From Mycobacterium sp. GA-1841 (lineage in GTDB: Bacteria > Actinomycetota > Actinomycetes > Mycobacteriales > Mycobacteriaceae), in NCBI RefSeq assembly GCF_001954135.1, contig NZ_MBEQ01000044.1, positions 1 through 49,701 on the forward strand: a DNA stretch of 49,701 bases, given 5' to 3'. Under the pieces are notes generated by a model that made no database searches, was not told the DNA's origin, and saw only the letters and a program-made list of their open reading frames with translations. Below are positions 38,237 to 47,037 of the stretch, piece by piece. Positions within the stretch are counted from its first letter, which is position 1; each line of letters begins with the position of its first letter. The position numbers and the translations under genes are program-made.

Positions 38237-40326
38237 ACAGCGTCGGTATCGCGGTCCCAGACCCGGTGCTGGGCCATGACCGCCACCGCCGCCTCGATGA
38301 ACTCGGACGGCAGGTCGCCGCTCGGCGCGGTGATCACGCCATCCGTCGAGCTCACCTGATCCGCAGGCAGCGTGGCGACGACGCCTGCAGCGCGCAGCAT
38401 CTCGCCGCCCTCACCGAAGGCGAGCACGGCCTTGAGGTGCTTGTAGGCCTCGGCGACGAAATGCACCGCGTAGCCGTCTTGCAGCAGACTCTGGACTGAT
38501 TCGGACCCGCCGGCCACCGCAACGGCGTCGTAGAGGACCGACGCCATGGTCGTCATGCCCTTGTCCACCTTGAGCTCGCCGCCCGAGGCACCCCGCAGCG
38601 TGCCGCCGCCGGTGGGTGCGAGCACCTCGACGATCGCGCCGCGCTCGGTCATCGCACTCTTGAATTGCTCCGCAGTGTCGACGTCGACGCCGTCGGCCGC
38701 GAGCAGGGCGATCTTGCGGGATTCGATGCTGTCGGTGGCGGTGTTGAGCTGAGACAGCGCCGGGGACGCCGGCTCGTCGCGCTCGATCGGCACGGCCTCC
38801 GGCGCGGGCAGGCCGAGCTTGGCGGCCACCTGGGCGGCCAGGGCGTTGTCGATCAGATTGAGCTGATCGACCACGCGCTCCCGAATCCCGGTCTCCGCGT
38901 TCACCTTCCCGAGTTCGAAGGCGAAAGCGGACACGATGTGCTTGGCCTCCACCGCGGTCATGCTCTTCCAGAACACCCGGGCCTGGCTGTGATGGTCCTT
39001 GAAGGTCTCGGCGCGCTTACGCATGGCCTGGCCCTCGATGCGCTGCGTGTAATGCCGGAAGACATCTTCATCGGCCAACGCCGGGCAGCCCCCGCCGAGG
39101 GTGTTCTTGAAGTAACTGGTCTTGCCCTGCGGAATCCGGTGCTGGGAATAGCCGTCGTGCTGGTTGGTGTGTACCTCGGCGATCGGGCGGTTGACCGGGA
39201 GATGGGCGAAGTTCGGCCCGCCCAACCGGATCAGCTGTGTATCCAGATACGAGAAGTTGCGGAACTGCAGCAACGGATCATTGGTGAAGTCGATACCGGG
39301 AACCAGGTTGGCGGTGTGGAAGGCCACCTGCTCGGTCTCGGCGAAGAAGTTGTCCGGATTGCGGTTGAGCACCATCTTTCCCACCGGCCGCACCGGCACC
39401 GTCTCCTCGGGGATGATCTTGGTGGCATCCAGCAGGTCGAACGGGAAGTTGAACTCGTCGGACTCCGGCACCAGCTGCACGCCCAGTTCCCACTCGGGAT
39501 ACTGCCCGGATTCGATTGCCTCCCAGAGATCGCGGCGATTGAAGTCGGGGTCGGCGCCGGCCACCTTCTGGCATTCTTCCCAGATCAGCGAATGCACACC
39601 CAGTTTGGGCTTCCAGTGGAACTTCACGAACGTACCCTCACCCGCGGCGTTGACGAAGCGGAAGGTGTGTACGCCGAAGCCTTGCATCATCCGGTAGCTG
39701 CGCGGCAGCGCGCGGTCCGACATCAACCACATGATCGTGTGCAGGGTCTCCGGTTGCAGACCGACGAAATCCCACAGGGTGTCGTGTGCGGACTGCGCTT
39801 GCGGAATCTCGTTGTGCGGCTCGGGCTTTACGGCATGGACGAAGTCGGGGAACTTGATGCCGTCCTGGATGAAGAACACCGGGAAGTTGTTGCCGACCAG
39901 ATCGTAATTGCCCTGCTCGGTGTAGAACTTGGTGGCGAAGCCGCGGACATCGCGCACGGTGTCGGCCGAGCCGCGCGAACCGGCCACGGTCGAGAACCGC
40001 ACGAAGACCGGTGTACGGGTGCCCGGGCTGGTCAGGAACTTCGCCGCGGTGTATTCACTCAGCGAATCGTCGTACGGCTCGAAGTAACCGTAGGCGCCGG
40101 CTCCGCGGGCATGGACGACACGTTCGGGTATCCGCTCATGGTCGAAGTGGGTGATCTTCTCCCGGGCATGGAAGTCCTCCAGCAGGGTCGGCCCCCGTTC
40201 ACCGACGGTCAGCGCGTCGTCGGTGTCGTCGACGCGCACGCCCTGCTGGGTGGTCAGGTATCCCTCGGCCCGCGTGAAACGGAACTCGTCGAGCTGCTGA
40301 TCCTTGGGGTCTGACTTATCGGCCAC
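38227..40326 (-). CDS. katE: Large-subunit monofunctional catalase (HPII/KatE, clade 2)
   Basis: A 699-residue heme catalase that splits H2O2 to water and oxygen. The core (about 30-530) shows RVVHARGAGAYG with the distal His, RFSTVAGSRGSADT, LVGNNFPVFFI with the distal Asn, and FSYLDTQLIRLGGPNF with the heme-ligand Tyr. The C-terminal 150 residues (KIALLAADGVDVD, then a flavodoxin/DJ-1-like fold) mark the large-subunit clade, which is unusually stable. Two consecutive GTG codons could start it; the second (40326) is better spaced from GAGGAGG. It stands alone, so stress control is probable, but no regulator site is evident. Confidence 0.95.
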   Translation of the reverse strand: MADKSDPKDQQLDEFRFTRAEGYLTTQQGVRVDDTDDALTVGERGPTLLEDFHAREKITHFDHERIPERVVHARGAGAYGYFEPYDDSLSEYTAAKFLTSPGTRTPVFVRFSTVAGSRGSADTVRDVRGFATKFYTEQGNYDLVGNNFPVFFIQDGIKFPDFVHAVKPEPHNEIPQAQSAHDTLWDFVGLQPETLHTIMWLMSDRALPRSYRMMQGFGVHTFRFVNAAGEGTFVKFHWKPKLGVHSLIWEECQKVAGADPDFNRRDLWEAIESGQYPEWELGVQLVPESDEFNFPFDLLDATKIIPEETVPVRPVGKMVLNRNPDNFFAETEQVAFHTANLVPGIDFTNDPLLQFRNFSYLDTQLIRLGGPNFAHLPVNRPIAEVHTNQHDGYSQHRIPQGKTSYFKNTLGGGCPALADEDVFRHYTQRIEGQAMRKRAETFKDHHSQARVFWKSMTAVEAKHIVSAFAFELGKVNAETGIRERVVDQLNLIDNALAAQVAAKLGLPAPEAVPIERDEPASPALSQLNTATDSIESRKIALLAADGVDVDTAEQFKSAMTERGAIVEVLAPTGGGTLRGASGGELKVDKGMTTMASVLYDAVAVAGGSESVQSLLQDGYAVHFVAEAYKHLKAVLAFGEGGEMLRAAGVVATLPADQVSSTDGVITAPSGDLPSEFIEAAVAVMAQHRVWDRDTDAVPA

Positions 40327-40378
40327 CACGCCTCCTCATTGCACATGAAGTTTCCCGGCACGTTCCGGACATGCCAGG

Positions 40379-41380
40379 TCAACTGGCATCTGCCGCCGAG
40401 TACCCGAGCCGGGAGCCGGGCAAACGCCGGGCCGTCGGCGTCGCGCCGGAGGTCACGCTTTTCACGAAGTCGCCCACGTAGCTGATCGCGCGCCGTCCCT
40501 CGGGCAGGATGTCGGCCGCGAGCGGGAAATCATGCACCTGCCCTCGCCACACATGCAGTTCGCACGGGGTGTCCGCCTCGGCCAGCCGTTCGGCCATCAA
40601 CTCCGAGTCCACCAGAAGTGACTCGTCCGCGCTGACATGGATCATCACCGGCGGCATGCCCGACAGATCGGCCGTGGTCGGATCGATCAGCTTTCCCTCA
40701 CATTGACTTTTTCGTAACAGCCGCGCGAACGCCGACAACGCCGGCCCGGTGAACATCGAGCACCGACCGATGTTGTGGTGGGCCAGCTTTCGGGCCGGAT
40801 CGAGATCGATCAGCGGGGACAGGGCGACCAGCCCCGACGCCGGAACCTCCCCGCGCGCCAGCGATTTCAGCATAGCGGCGAAGGCGAGATAGCCACCGGC
40901 CGAATCACCGGCGATCACCACCCGTTCCGGGTCGTACCCACTGCGCTGTAACCACGCCAAACCTGCCAGGGCATCGTCGATCGCGTCACTGAGCCCACAG
41001 GTCGGCAGCATCCGATAACCGACGTTGAGCACCATCGCATCGGCGGCCGCGGACAATCGAGCGGCTAACGCGCGGTGTGTGTTGAGCCCGCAGGTCAGAA
41101 AGGCACCGCCGTGCAGGTACAGGATGGCGTTGCGGGTCGACGCGCCCTGTGCCCGGACCACTTCGGCGGGGCAGTGCGGTAGCGACACCGGACGCACCGA
41201 CGCCGTCAACCGGCCCGGTACCAGACCGATGACCCGGTCGATCGAGCCCAACGGCCAGGCCAGATTCGGCTGTAACGCCCACGCGCGGACGGCATTCTTC
41301 ACAGCTACACGGCAGCCGGCCCCCAGTGCCCTGGCCTCCAGGCTCCGTTTGCGGTGAAGTACCCGCTTGACCCCGGTCAT
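40379..41380 (-). CDS. Alpha/beta-hydrolase esterase (HSL family)
   Basis: A 333-residue esterase. LYLHGGAFLTCG (about 88-99) is the oxyanion motif, AGDSAGGYLAF places the Ser near 160, SADESLLVDSE the Asp near 255 and GQVHDFPL the His near 283. The first 60 residues are basic with a hydrophobic stretch (NLAWPLGSIDRVIGLVPG), as in cell-wall-associated mycobacterial esterases. The ATG at 41380 is nine bases after AGGAG; an ATG three codons earlier abuts that site. It diverges from udgX across 80 bases. Substrate is unknown. Confidence 0.83.
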   Translation of the reverse strand: MTGVKRVLHRKRSLEARALGAGCRVAVKNAVRAWALQPNLAWPLGSIDRVIGLVPGRLTASVRPVSLPHCPAEVVRAQGASTRNAILYLHGGAFLTCGLNTHRALAARLSAAADAMVLNVGYRMLPTCGLSDAIDDALAGLAWLQRSGYDPERVVIAGDSAGGYLAFAAMLKSLARGEVPASGLVALSPLIDLDPARKLAHHNIGRCSMFTGPALSAFARLLRKSQCEGKLIDPTTADLSGMPPVMIHVSADESLLVDSELMAERLAEADTPCELHVWRGQVHDFPLAADILPEGRRAISYVGDFVKSVTSGATPTARRLPGSRLGYSAADAS

Positions 41381-41460
41381 GTGCACCATCTCCTGTTGTA
41401 AGGAACGACCGAATACCCGTAAAAGGCTTGGCGAAACGCCCCGCGGGGTATCCGGTCGCC

Positions 41461-42108
41461 ATGAGTGGTGCCGAGGAATTCGTACCCGCTACAGATGATC
41501 TCGCCGAACTCGCGAAGGCGGCTCGACACTGTGAGGGTTGTCCGCTGTACCGCGACGCCACCCAGACCGTGTTCGGCGCCGGTAAGCCGAACGCCCGGGT
41601 GATCCTGATCGGTGAACAACCCGGCGACCGCGAGGACCGTGCCGGTGAACCGTTTGTCGGTCCCGCCGGGCGTGTTCTGGACAATGCGCTGGCCGCAGCG
41701 GAGATCGACCGAGCGCAGCTCTATCTGACCAACGCCGTCAAGCACTTCAAGTTCACCACCAACGAGCGCGGCAAGCGACGGATCCACAAAACTCCGAGCC
41801 GCACCGAGGTGGTGGCATGTCGGCCCTGGCTGCTGGCCGAATTGGACGCGGTATCACCGGATGCCGTCGTTCTCCTCGGCGCCACCGCCGCCAAGTCGTT
41901 GCTGGGAAACGACTTTCGACTGACGCGTCATCGCGGCGAGATCATGCACGTCAGTGGTCTGGTGGCGGAGGGCGATCCGGCCGTGGTGGCGACGATCCAC
42001 CCGTCGGCGGTGCTGCGCGGACCGTCGGCCACCCGCGACGAGGCGTTCGACGGCCTGGTGGCCGATCTTCGTACCGCCTATGCAACCACCCGGACGGTAC
42101 GCAGTTGA
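41461..42108 (+). CDS. udgX: UdgX, uracil-DNA glycosylase that crosslinks to uracil-DNA
   Basis: A 215-residue member of the UDG superfamily, UdgX group. Motif 1 is GEQPGDREDRAGEPF (about residues 47-61); it contains the 4Fe-4S cysteines early on (CEGCPLY) and later ones near VVACRPW. The defining KRRIH loop places His109, the residue that forms the covalent bond with the uracil-derived sugar in M. smegmatis UdgX, at the same number. HPSAVLRGP follows near 180. It excises uracil but stays attached to the DNA, so it acts in uracil-DNA repair or tolerance. The ATG at 41461 matches the family start. Its 3' end overlaps the convergent decarboxylase by 31 bases. Confidence 0.94.
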   Translation: MSGAEEFVPATDDLAELAKAARHCEGCPLYRDATQTVFGAGKPNARVILIGEQPGDREDRAGEPFVGPAGRVLDNALAAAEIDRAQLYLTNAVKHFKFTTNERGKRRIHKTPSRTEVVACRPWLLAELDAVSPDAVVLLGATAAKSLLGNDFRLTRHRGEIMHVSGLVAEGDPAVVATIHPSAVLRGPSATRDEAFDGLVADLRTAYATTRTVRS

Positions 42109-43544
42109 GGATCGGCCGGATCCGGCAGATTCATCCCCGCGGTCAGCCCGCTCCGCAGATAGTCCAACACCGGCTGGTTGATCCGCTCACCTGGGACCAC
42201 AGCGGGGATTCCGGGCGGATACGGGGTGATCTGTTCGGCGGAGATCCGTCCTGCCGCCTTTTCCACCGGGACGTCCTCGACCTGGGCGAAGAACGCGTCG
42301 CGCGGCGCGATGACCGTCTCGAGTTGAAGTTCGGCGGGCGAGGGCAGGTCGACACGTGCGGGCGGGTCGAAATCGTGGGCGGCCTTGCGCCACAACTTGA
42401 GCGCCTCGACCAGTCGGCCCGCGGTATCGGCTCCGTCGGCCAGCGACATGGTCGCCAGGATCCGACGGTGATCGGTCATCCCCATGTCGAGCTGGCAGTA
42501 CTCCCGCAGCCAGTCTGAAGCCTGATATCCCGAGGTGCCCGTCCCCGACACGTCGATCAGTACCTGCAGCCGGTCCAGGTCATGCGAGGCCTCTTTGCCC
42601 AGCAACTCCTTGTCCAACACCTCGATGCCATCAATGTCCTCGATTTCACGACGGGTGTCGTTCGCCAACTCCAGTGCGGCACCCATCATTTCGTGGCCAT
42701 GCTGCACCATGTTGCGACGCCAGCCGTCAATCGCCGAGTACACCAGCACATTCGGGCTTGTCGTCATGAGTAGATCGGCACACGCCGACAGCCGGTTCTG
42801 ATCCACCAGATCGCCCTGCAGATGGAAGACCGATCCCTGTTCGAAGCCGGCACCCATCTTGTGCACACTCACCACACAGACATCGGCACCGGCATTCATC
42901 GCCCAGGTCGGCAGGTCCTCGTGGAACGGCAGATGCGCCCCCCAGGCCTCGTCGACGATCAACGGCTTGCCCCGCGCGTGGCAGACCTCGGCGATGCCTT
43001 CGATATCGGCGCAGGTGCCGTAGGGGCTCGGGCTGACGATCAACGCGGCCGCGGCGTCGGGATGGCGCTGCCAGGTCTCCTCGACCTGCTCCGGGGACGG
43101 CGGGTGCGACAGGTGCCGTTCGGTGTCCCACTGCGGCGTGATCCAGCGCGGCACCAAACCGGAGAAGATCAGGCCGGCCACCACCGACTTGTGGCTGTCC
43201 CGGCTGAGCAGCAGGCTGCCGTCGTGCCCGGCGACGGCCAGCATCGCGGCCTTGACCGACAGCGAGCTGCCACAGGTGGAAAACCACGCCACTTTGGCGC
43301 CGACGGCCTCGGCCATCAGGTCCTCGGCCCGCTTGAGGTACCCGTTGCTCATCTTCCGGTCATCGAGCCCACCGCTGGCCAGGATGTCGCTGAAGAACGG
43401 TTCGCGACCCAGCACCTGCAGCGTCCGCTGGTCGACACCGCGACCCTGCCGATGCCCGGGCGGCGAAAACCCGTAATGGTTCGAATTGTGGTAATCGTTC
43501 AGCGCGTCGAGCAGCGGCGCTTCAGCCTGGTCCATACCGGTCAT
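42078..43544 (-). CDS. Orn/Lys/Arg decarboxylase family protein (short, no wing domain)
   Basis: A 488-residue PLP-dependent decarboxylase of fold type I. STCGSSLSVKAAMLA and SRDSHKS (about residues 80-115) line the cofactor, VDEAWGAHLPFH (about 190) carries the Asp, and the PLP Lys is in VSVHKMGAGFEQGS (about 228). The C-terminal domain has PYPPGIPAVVPGE. It lacks the N-terminal wing domain of the large inducible enzymes, as in biosynthetic types and actinobacterial homologues. It should convert arginine, lysine or ornithine to the polyamine precursor amine and CO2; which one cannot be told. The ATG at 43544 gives the usual start of the family (MDQAEAP three codons on is possible). Confidence 0.87.
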   Translation of the reverse strand: MTGMDQAEAPLLDALNDYHNSNHYGFSPPGHRQGRGVDQRTLQVLGREPFFSDILASGGLDDRKMSNGYLKRAEDLMAEAVGAKVAWFSTCGSSLSVKAAMLAVAGHDGSLLLSRDSHKSVVAGLIFSGLVPRWITPQWDTERHLSHPPSPEQVEETWQRHPDAAAALIVSPSPYGTCADIEGIAEVCHARGKPLIVDEAWGAHLPFHEDLPTWAMNAGADVCVVSVHKMGAGFEQGSVFHLQGDLVDQNRLSACADLLMTTSPNVLVYSAIDGWRRNMVQHGHEMMGAALELANDTRREIEDIDGIEVLDKELLGKEASHDLDRLQVLIDVSGTGTSGYQASDWLREYCQLDMGMTDHRRILATMSLADGADTAGRLVEALKLWRKAAHDFDPPARVDLPSPAELQLETVIAPRDAFFAQVEDVPVEKAAGRISAEQITPYPPGIPAVVPGERINQPVLDYLRSGLTAGMNLPDPADPQLRTVRVVA

Positions 43545-43586
43545 GGCGGGGGAATACCCATATCGGCCCCACCCCCACACTCGGGC

Positions 43587-44864
43587 TCAGCGCTGGAACA
43601 CCACCGCGCCGCCGATGATCGTGGTGGACACCAGGCCCGCGTCGAGCTCATCGCACACGCGCTGCGGGGACGCCGCCAATAGACACAGGTCACCGGGTTC
43701 ACCTGGGGCGATGTGGCGTGGGACGGCCGGATGCGCGGCATTGCCAGAGAACAGCGTCAGCGCCCGGGCGCCGCTGATGCACTCGACCGGGTTCAGCACC
43801 ACACCGGCCGGCGTGCGCCGATGCACCGCCGCACGCATGGCGGCCCACGGGTCCGCCGCACCGAACGGCGCGTCGGTGGACAACGCCACCGGAATACCGG
43901 CGGCGAGCAGCGTGGCCAGCCGCCACAGTTGATCGTGCTCCTCGGCAGGCACGTCGGTGCGGTACTGGTCGCCGCGCTCGGCGACGAAGTTGGGCTGGGT
44001 CACGACCGTGACGCCGAGGGCGACGAGACCGTCGATGACGTCGGTGGGCACCATCGCGGCATGTTCGATCCGGTCGCCGGGATGGACACCCGCGGCCCGC
44101 AGGGCGGCGATCGTGACGACGAGTTGCGCGGAGGTCACGCAATGCACGGCCACCGGTGCGCCGGCCCGGTGCCGCTGGGCGATCCACGCCGCCAACGCCT
44201 CCAGGTCGAGACCATCGTCATGCAAGATGCGCTTACCGGGAGCCAGGTAGTGCACGCGTTGCCGCAGACCGACCGGGCGGTCCTCGGGTCGCAGGTCGGG
44301 GGTGGCATCGGTGACGCCGGTGACGCCGTAGCCGGCCAGGCGGGCGCTGAACTGGGCAACCGCGGCAGGCCGCCGCTGCAGCGCGTCCGACCACGTGTGG
44401 TCTGCGCTGTGCAAAATGCCGTCCGGGTGATCGGCCAACTTCAATGCCGCCAGCCCCGGAGAGTTCACCGCCCACAACACCCCGCTGCGATGTTGCACCC
44501 GCACCGGGACGTCGCGGGTCAAGCGGTCGAGCCGGTGGCGGTCCAGCGGGCCGGCCACCGCCTCGTGATACCCGACGGCGCGGATCCAGCCGTCACTGCC
44601 GGGCACCGCCGCGGTCAACACCGCAGCCAGCGCGACTGCGTCGGCCACCTCGGAAGGGCCGACGCGAATCGAATCCTGTTCGGCCGCAGCGGAGTGCACG
44701 TGCAGATGGTGGTCGTGGAGTCCCGGGATCACCGTGGCGAATGCGGCGTCGACGACATGTTCGTCTGGTTTCGGCGGCAGTGATTCGGCGACCGCTGCGA
44801 TCGTGTCCCCGAGCCGGATGTCGGTGACCCGGCCGTCCAGGAGCGTGGCGCGGCGAATCAGCAT
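43587..44864 (-). CDS. Amidohydrolase family 3-like metal hydrolase
   Basis: A 425-residue amidohydrolase. The first metal motif is intact, PGLHDHHLHVHS (about residues 49-60), followed by VAVHCVTSAQ (about 240), RIEHAAMV (about 267) and STDAPFGAADPW (about 335). The pattern is that of the YtcJ/Amidohydro_3 group, which hydrolyses N-acyl or amide bonds. It is the last gene of a leftward operon and overlaps the CoA-transferase by seven bases. Such a hydrolase at the end of an acyl-CoA pathway may free the acid that FadD activates; that is inference. Confidence 0.82.
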   Translation of the reverse strand: MLIRRATLLDGRVTDIRLGDTIAAVAESLPPKPDEHVVDAAFATVIPGLHDHHLHVHSAAAEQDSIRVGPSEVADAVALAAVLTAAVPGSDGWIRAVGYHEAVAGPLDRHRLDRLTRDVPVRVQHRSGVLWAVNSPGLAALKLADHPDGILHSADHTWSDALQRRPAAVAQFSARLAGYGVTGVTDATPDLRPEDRPVGLRQRVHYLAPGKRILHDDGLDLEALAAWIAQRHRAGAPVAVHCVTSAQLVVTIAALRAAGVHPGDRIEHAAMVPTDVIDGLVALGVTVVTQPNFVAERGDQYRTDVPAEEHDQLWRLATLLAAGIPVALSTDAPFGAADPWAAMRAAVHRRTPAGVVLNPVECISGARALTLFSGNAAHPAVPRHIAPGEPGDLCLLAASPQRVCDELDAGLVSTTIIGGAVVFQR

Positions 44865-45970
44865 GGGGCCGTGCCCCGTTGCGCCACCAGTGCCCGCACG
44901 GCGGTGTTGTCGGCGCCGAGTTCGGGGCCGGTTGAGGCGACAGTCGGAAGTTCGGGCGTCACCTCGATCTCATCTCCGCCGTGGCACCGGTAACCGGCGG
45001 CCACCGCCGCCATCGACAACTCGATGAGCTCACCGCCGCCGCGCTGCCGTGAGGCCGCAACAACGGTGGCGGCCTGCAATCCGGTGAGCGGATCGGCAAG
45101 GGCATCAGCGAGGAACACCGGTGCGCCGTCACGATATCCGACCAGCCCACCAGACACCGCGGCATCATCACCGAACGCCACCCAGTCCGCCTGCTCACCT
45201 TCGGCGCCGTGTCCGGTGATGCGCAGCCAGATGCGACCGGGCCGGGCTGCGACAGTGTCGGGGCCCAGCCCGCGCCGGGCCAGCGCGGCCGGGCGAGAGG
45301 CCTCGATCACCAGATCAGCGGCGGCCAGTAGGGCGGCCACATCGCGGGGCGTGTCGAAATCGGTGACGTACGACAGCTTTCCACCGTTCATCCAGTCGAA
45401 GAACTCCGGCGACCCGGCGCGGGTGCCGTCGGGTCGAGCGGCGCTCTCCACTTTCACCACCGTGGCCCCGGCCTGCGCCAACAGTTGGCCGCACAACGGG
45501 CCGGCCCACATCGACGACAGGTCGACCACCAGTATCTCGCTGAGTGGACCCGCTTGCCGGGGGCCCAGCGGCCTCACCACCGGGGGCGCCACTGGCGTCT
45601 CACCGAGCACGGCCGCCGGCAGCCCGAGCAGCCGGGCCCGTTCCGCTGCCGTTGCTGCCGTGATCGCCGCCGCCCACATCCCGATCTCCGGCCACGGATC
45701 CTCGTCAACCGAATCGGTCTGCAGCAAGGCAGGAATGGCGTCGATGTCGTCGGCACGGGACAGGGTCAGGGCCAGCCAACCGTCGCACGTGCCGAGCAAT
45801 CGTGTCGCCCCACCGGCCGAAACCTGCCCGGCGGGGGCGATATCGAGTAGCGCGGCGCGGCCGGTGATCAGTTCGGTGGCGTCCACTGCCACTCCGGTGT
45901 GGTCGGCGAAGTCGTCGGCGACCGCCTGGGCCTGCCTCAGCAGGGCCCGCGGGATCGCCAACGAAGTCAT
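44858..45970 (-). CDS. Class III CoA-transferase (CaiB/BaiF) with unusual domain order
   Basis: A 370-residue family III CoA-transferase. The segment that normally opens the protein, LSEILVVDLSSMWAGPLCGQLL and ATVVKVE, here begins near residue 142; EASRPAALARRGLGPD and the putative catalytic Asp region LADALADPLTG follow. The first 140 residues contain GGATRLLGTCDGWLALTLSRADD, which looks like the part that usually lies C-terminal (the G-T-x-D-G-W block). Total length is normal, so the protein seems circularly permuted rather than extended. It would move CoA between acids. It shares one base with the MaoC stop and overlaps the amidohydrolase by seven. Confidence 0.8.
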   Translation of the reverse strand: MTSLAIPRALLRQAQAVADDFADHTGVAVDATELITGRAALLDIAPAGQVSAGGATRLLGTCDGWLALTLSRADDIDAIPALLQTDSVDEDPWPEIGMWAAAITAATAAERARLLGLPAAVLGETPVAPPVVRPLGPRQAGPLSEILVVDLSSMWAGPLCGQLLAQAGATVVKVESAARPDGTRAGSPEFFDWMNGGKLSYVTDFDTPRDVAALLAAADLVIEASRPAALARRGLGPDTVAARPGRIWLRITGHGAEGEQADWVAFGDDAAVSGGLVGYRDGAPVFLADALADPLTGLQAATVVAASRQRGGGELIELSMAAVAAGYRCHGGDEIEVTPELPTVASTGPELGADNTAVRALVAQRGTAPC

Positions 45971-46968
45971 CAGAATTGCAGCGCGCTGAACCGCCAGTCC
46001 AGCACCTGGCGATCCTCACCGCCGTCGGGTCCACCTGCCGCGTACACCAGCGACCGCAGGCGCAGCACCCCCGCCTCGGCCGATTCCACGTGCAGCTCGC
46101 TGAACAACGTGTCGCCCTCGTGCACCGGACCGGTGTGATCACACGACTCCCAGCCCAGCACGGTCACCAAGTTCGGCAACAACCGGCCGGCCTGGGCCAA
46201 GGCCAGGCCGATGGTGTGCCCGCCGTACACCAGACGCTGACCACCGGCCCGCCAATCATGGTGGGTGGCAGCGATGTTCAACGTCAGCCGGGCCAGTTCA
46301 GGGGCACTGCTGACCACGTCGGCGGTGCTGTGCAGCACCGCGCCGGCCAGGTCCGGGTCGAAATGCGGCCCCGGTACCCGGGATCGGAAGGCCTCGGCGT
46401 CCCAGCCGGCAGCCGGATCCGGGGCCGGCACGTCGGCCCCGATTGTCGACAGGTCATCGGAATGGCCGGTGTCGACGGCATCGTCTGACAGCGGCAGCAT
46501 CGCACAGCGGTAGAAGTCGAGAACTTTGCGGTCCTGCTGGTCCACGGTGGTCATCCGCAGCGCGGCCAGGCCGGTGGCGGCGCGTCCCGGCTTCGACGAA
46601 TTCTGTTTGAGACCAACCACTTCGGTACGGGTATACAACGTGTCCCCGATCACCGGGTAGCGGTGAAACGCCAGCCCGCGATAGAACAGGTTGGCTTTGA
46701 CGCGCTGGGTCACCAGCGTGCTCTGGCCGATCGCCACATCGCAGACCAAGGCGGGGTGCGCGAGCGGACCCGGCTCGCCGGTCACCGCGGTGGCAAGTTC
46801 GGCGTCCAACGCCAGCCGCAGGCGGTCACCGTGGATCGCCTGATGGGTCGCAGCGGCACCGGGGGTCAGCGTCATGGACGGTGCGGTGTCGAACACCTGG
46901 CCAACCGTCAGGTCATCGAAGTAGGGACCACCCTGTTTCACATCTGGCACCTTATGCCACTCACCCAC
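45970..46968 (-). CDS. MaoC-like double hotdog protein
   Basis: A 332-residue protein with two hotdog domains: the first (about 1-165) with FDDLTVGQVFDTAP and ATHQAIHGDRLRLALD, the second (about 190-332) with VYGGHTIGLALAQAGRLLP and DHTGPVHEGDTLFSEL. MaoC hydratases add water to enoyl-CoA, but the usual G-D-x-N-P-x-H is not found (HGDRLRLALD stands there), so activity may differ or depend on a partner. The GTG at 46968 has AGGA six bases upstream; a second GTG six codons later is possible. It follows the enoyl-CoA hydratase by 69 bases and shares one base with the CoA-transferase start. Confidence 0.75.
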   Translation of the reverse strand: MGEWHKVPDVKQGGPYFDDLTVGQVFDTAPSMTLTPGAAATHQAIHGDRLRLALDAELATAVTGEPGPLAHPALVCDVAIGQSTLVTQRVKANLFYRGLAFHRYPVIGDTLYTRTEVVGLKQNSSKPGRAATGLAALRMTTVDQQDRKVLDFYRCAMLPLSDDAVDTGHSDDLSTIGADVPAPDPAAGWDAEAFRSRVPGPHFDPDLAGAVLHSTADVVSSAPELARLTLNIAATHHDWRAGGQRLVYGGHTIGLALAQAGRLLPNLVTVLGWESCDHTGPVHEGDTLFSELHVESAEAGVLRLRSLVYAAGGPDGGEDRQVLDWRFSALQF

Positions 46969-47037
46969 GTTGATCCTGCGGCCAGGGCGCAGAAGTGTGA
47001 GTGCGACAGGCCCTGAGCGCAGAGTCAACGCGCGTGC

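Noticed and set aside
38665..40314. A 549-codon open frame antisense to katE, and similar long frames opposite the ALDH, WS/DGAT, FadD12 and other genes
   Set aside because: They are mirror frames expected in high-G+C DNA: their translations are rich in Arg, Gly, His and Val without domains, while the opposite strand carries complete known families.
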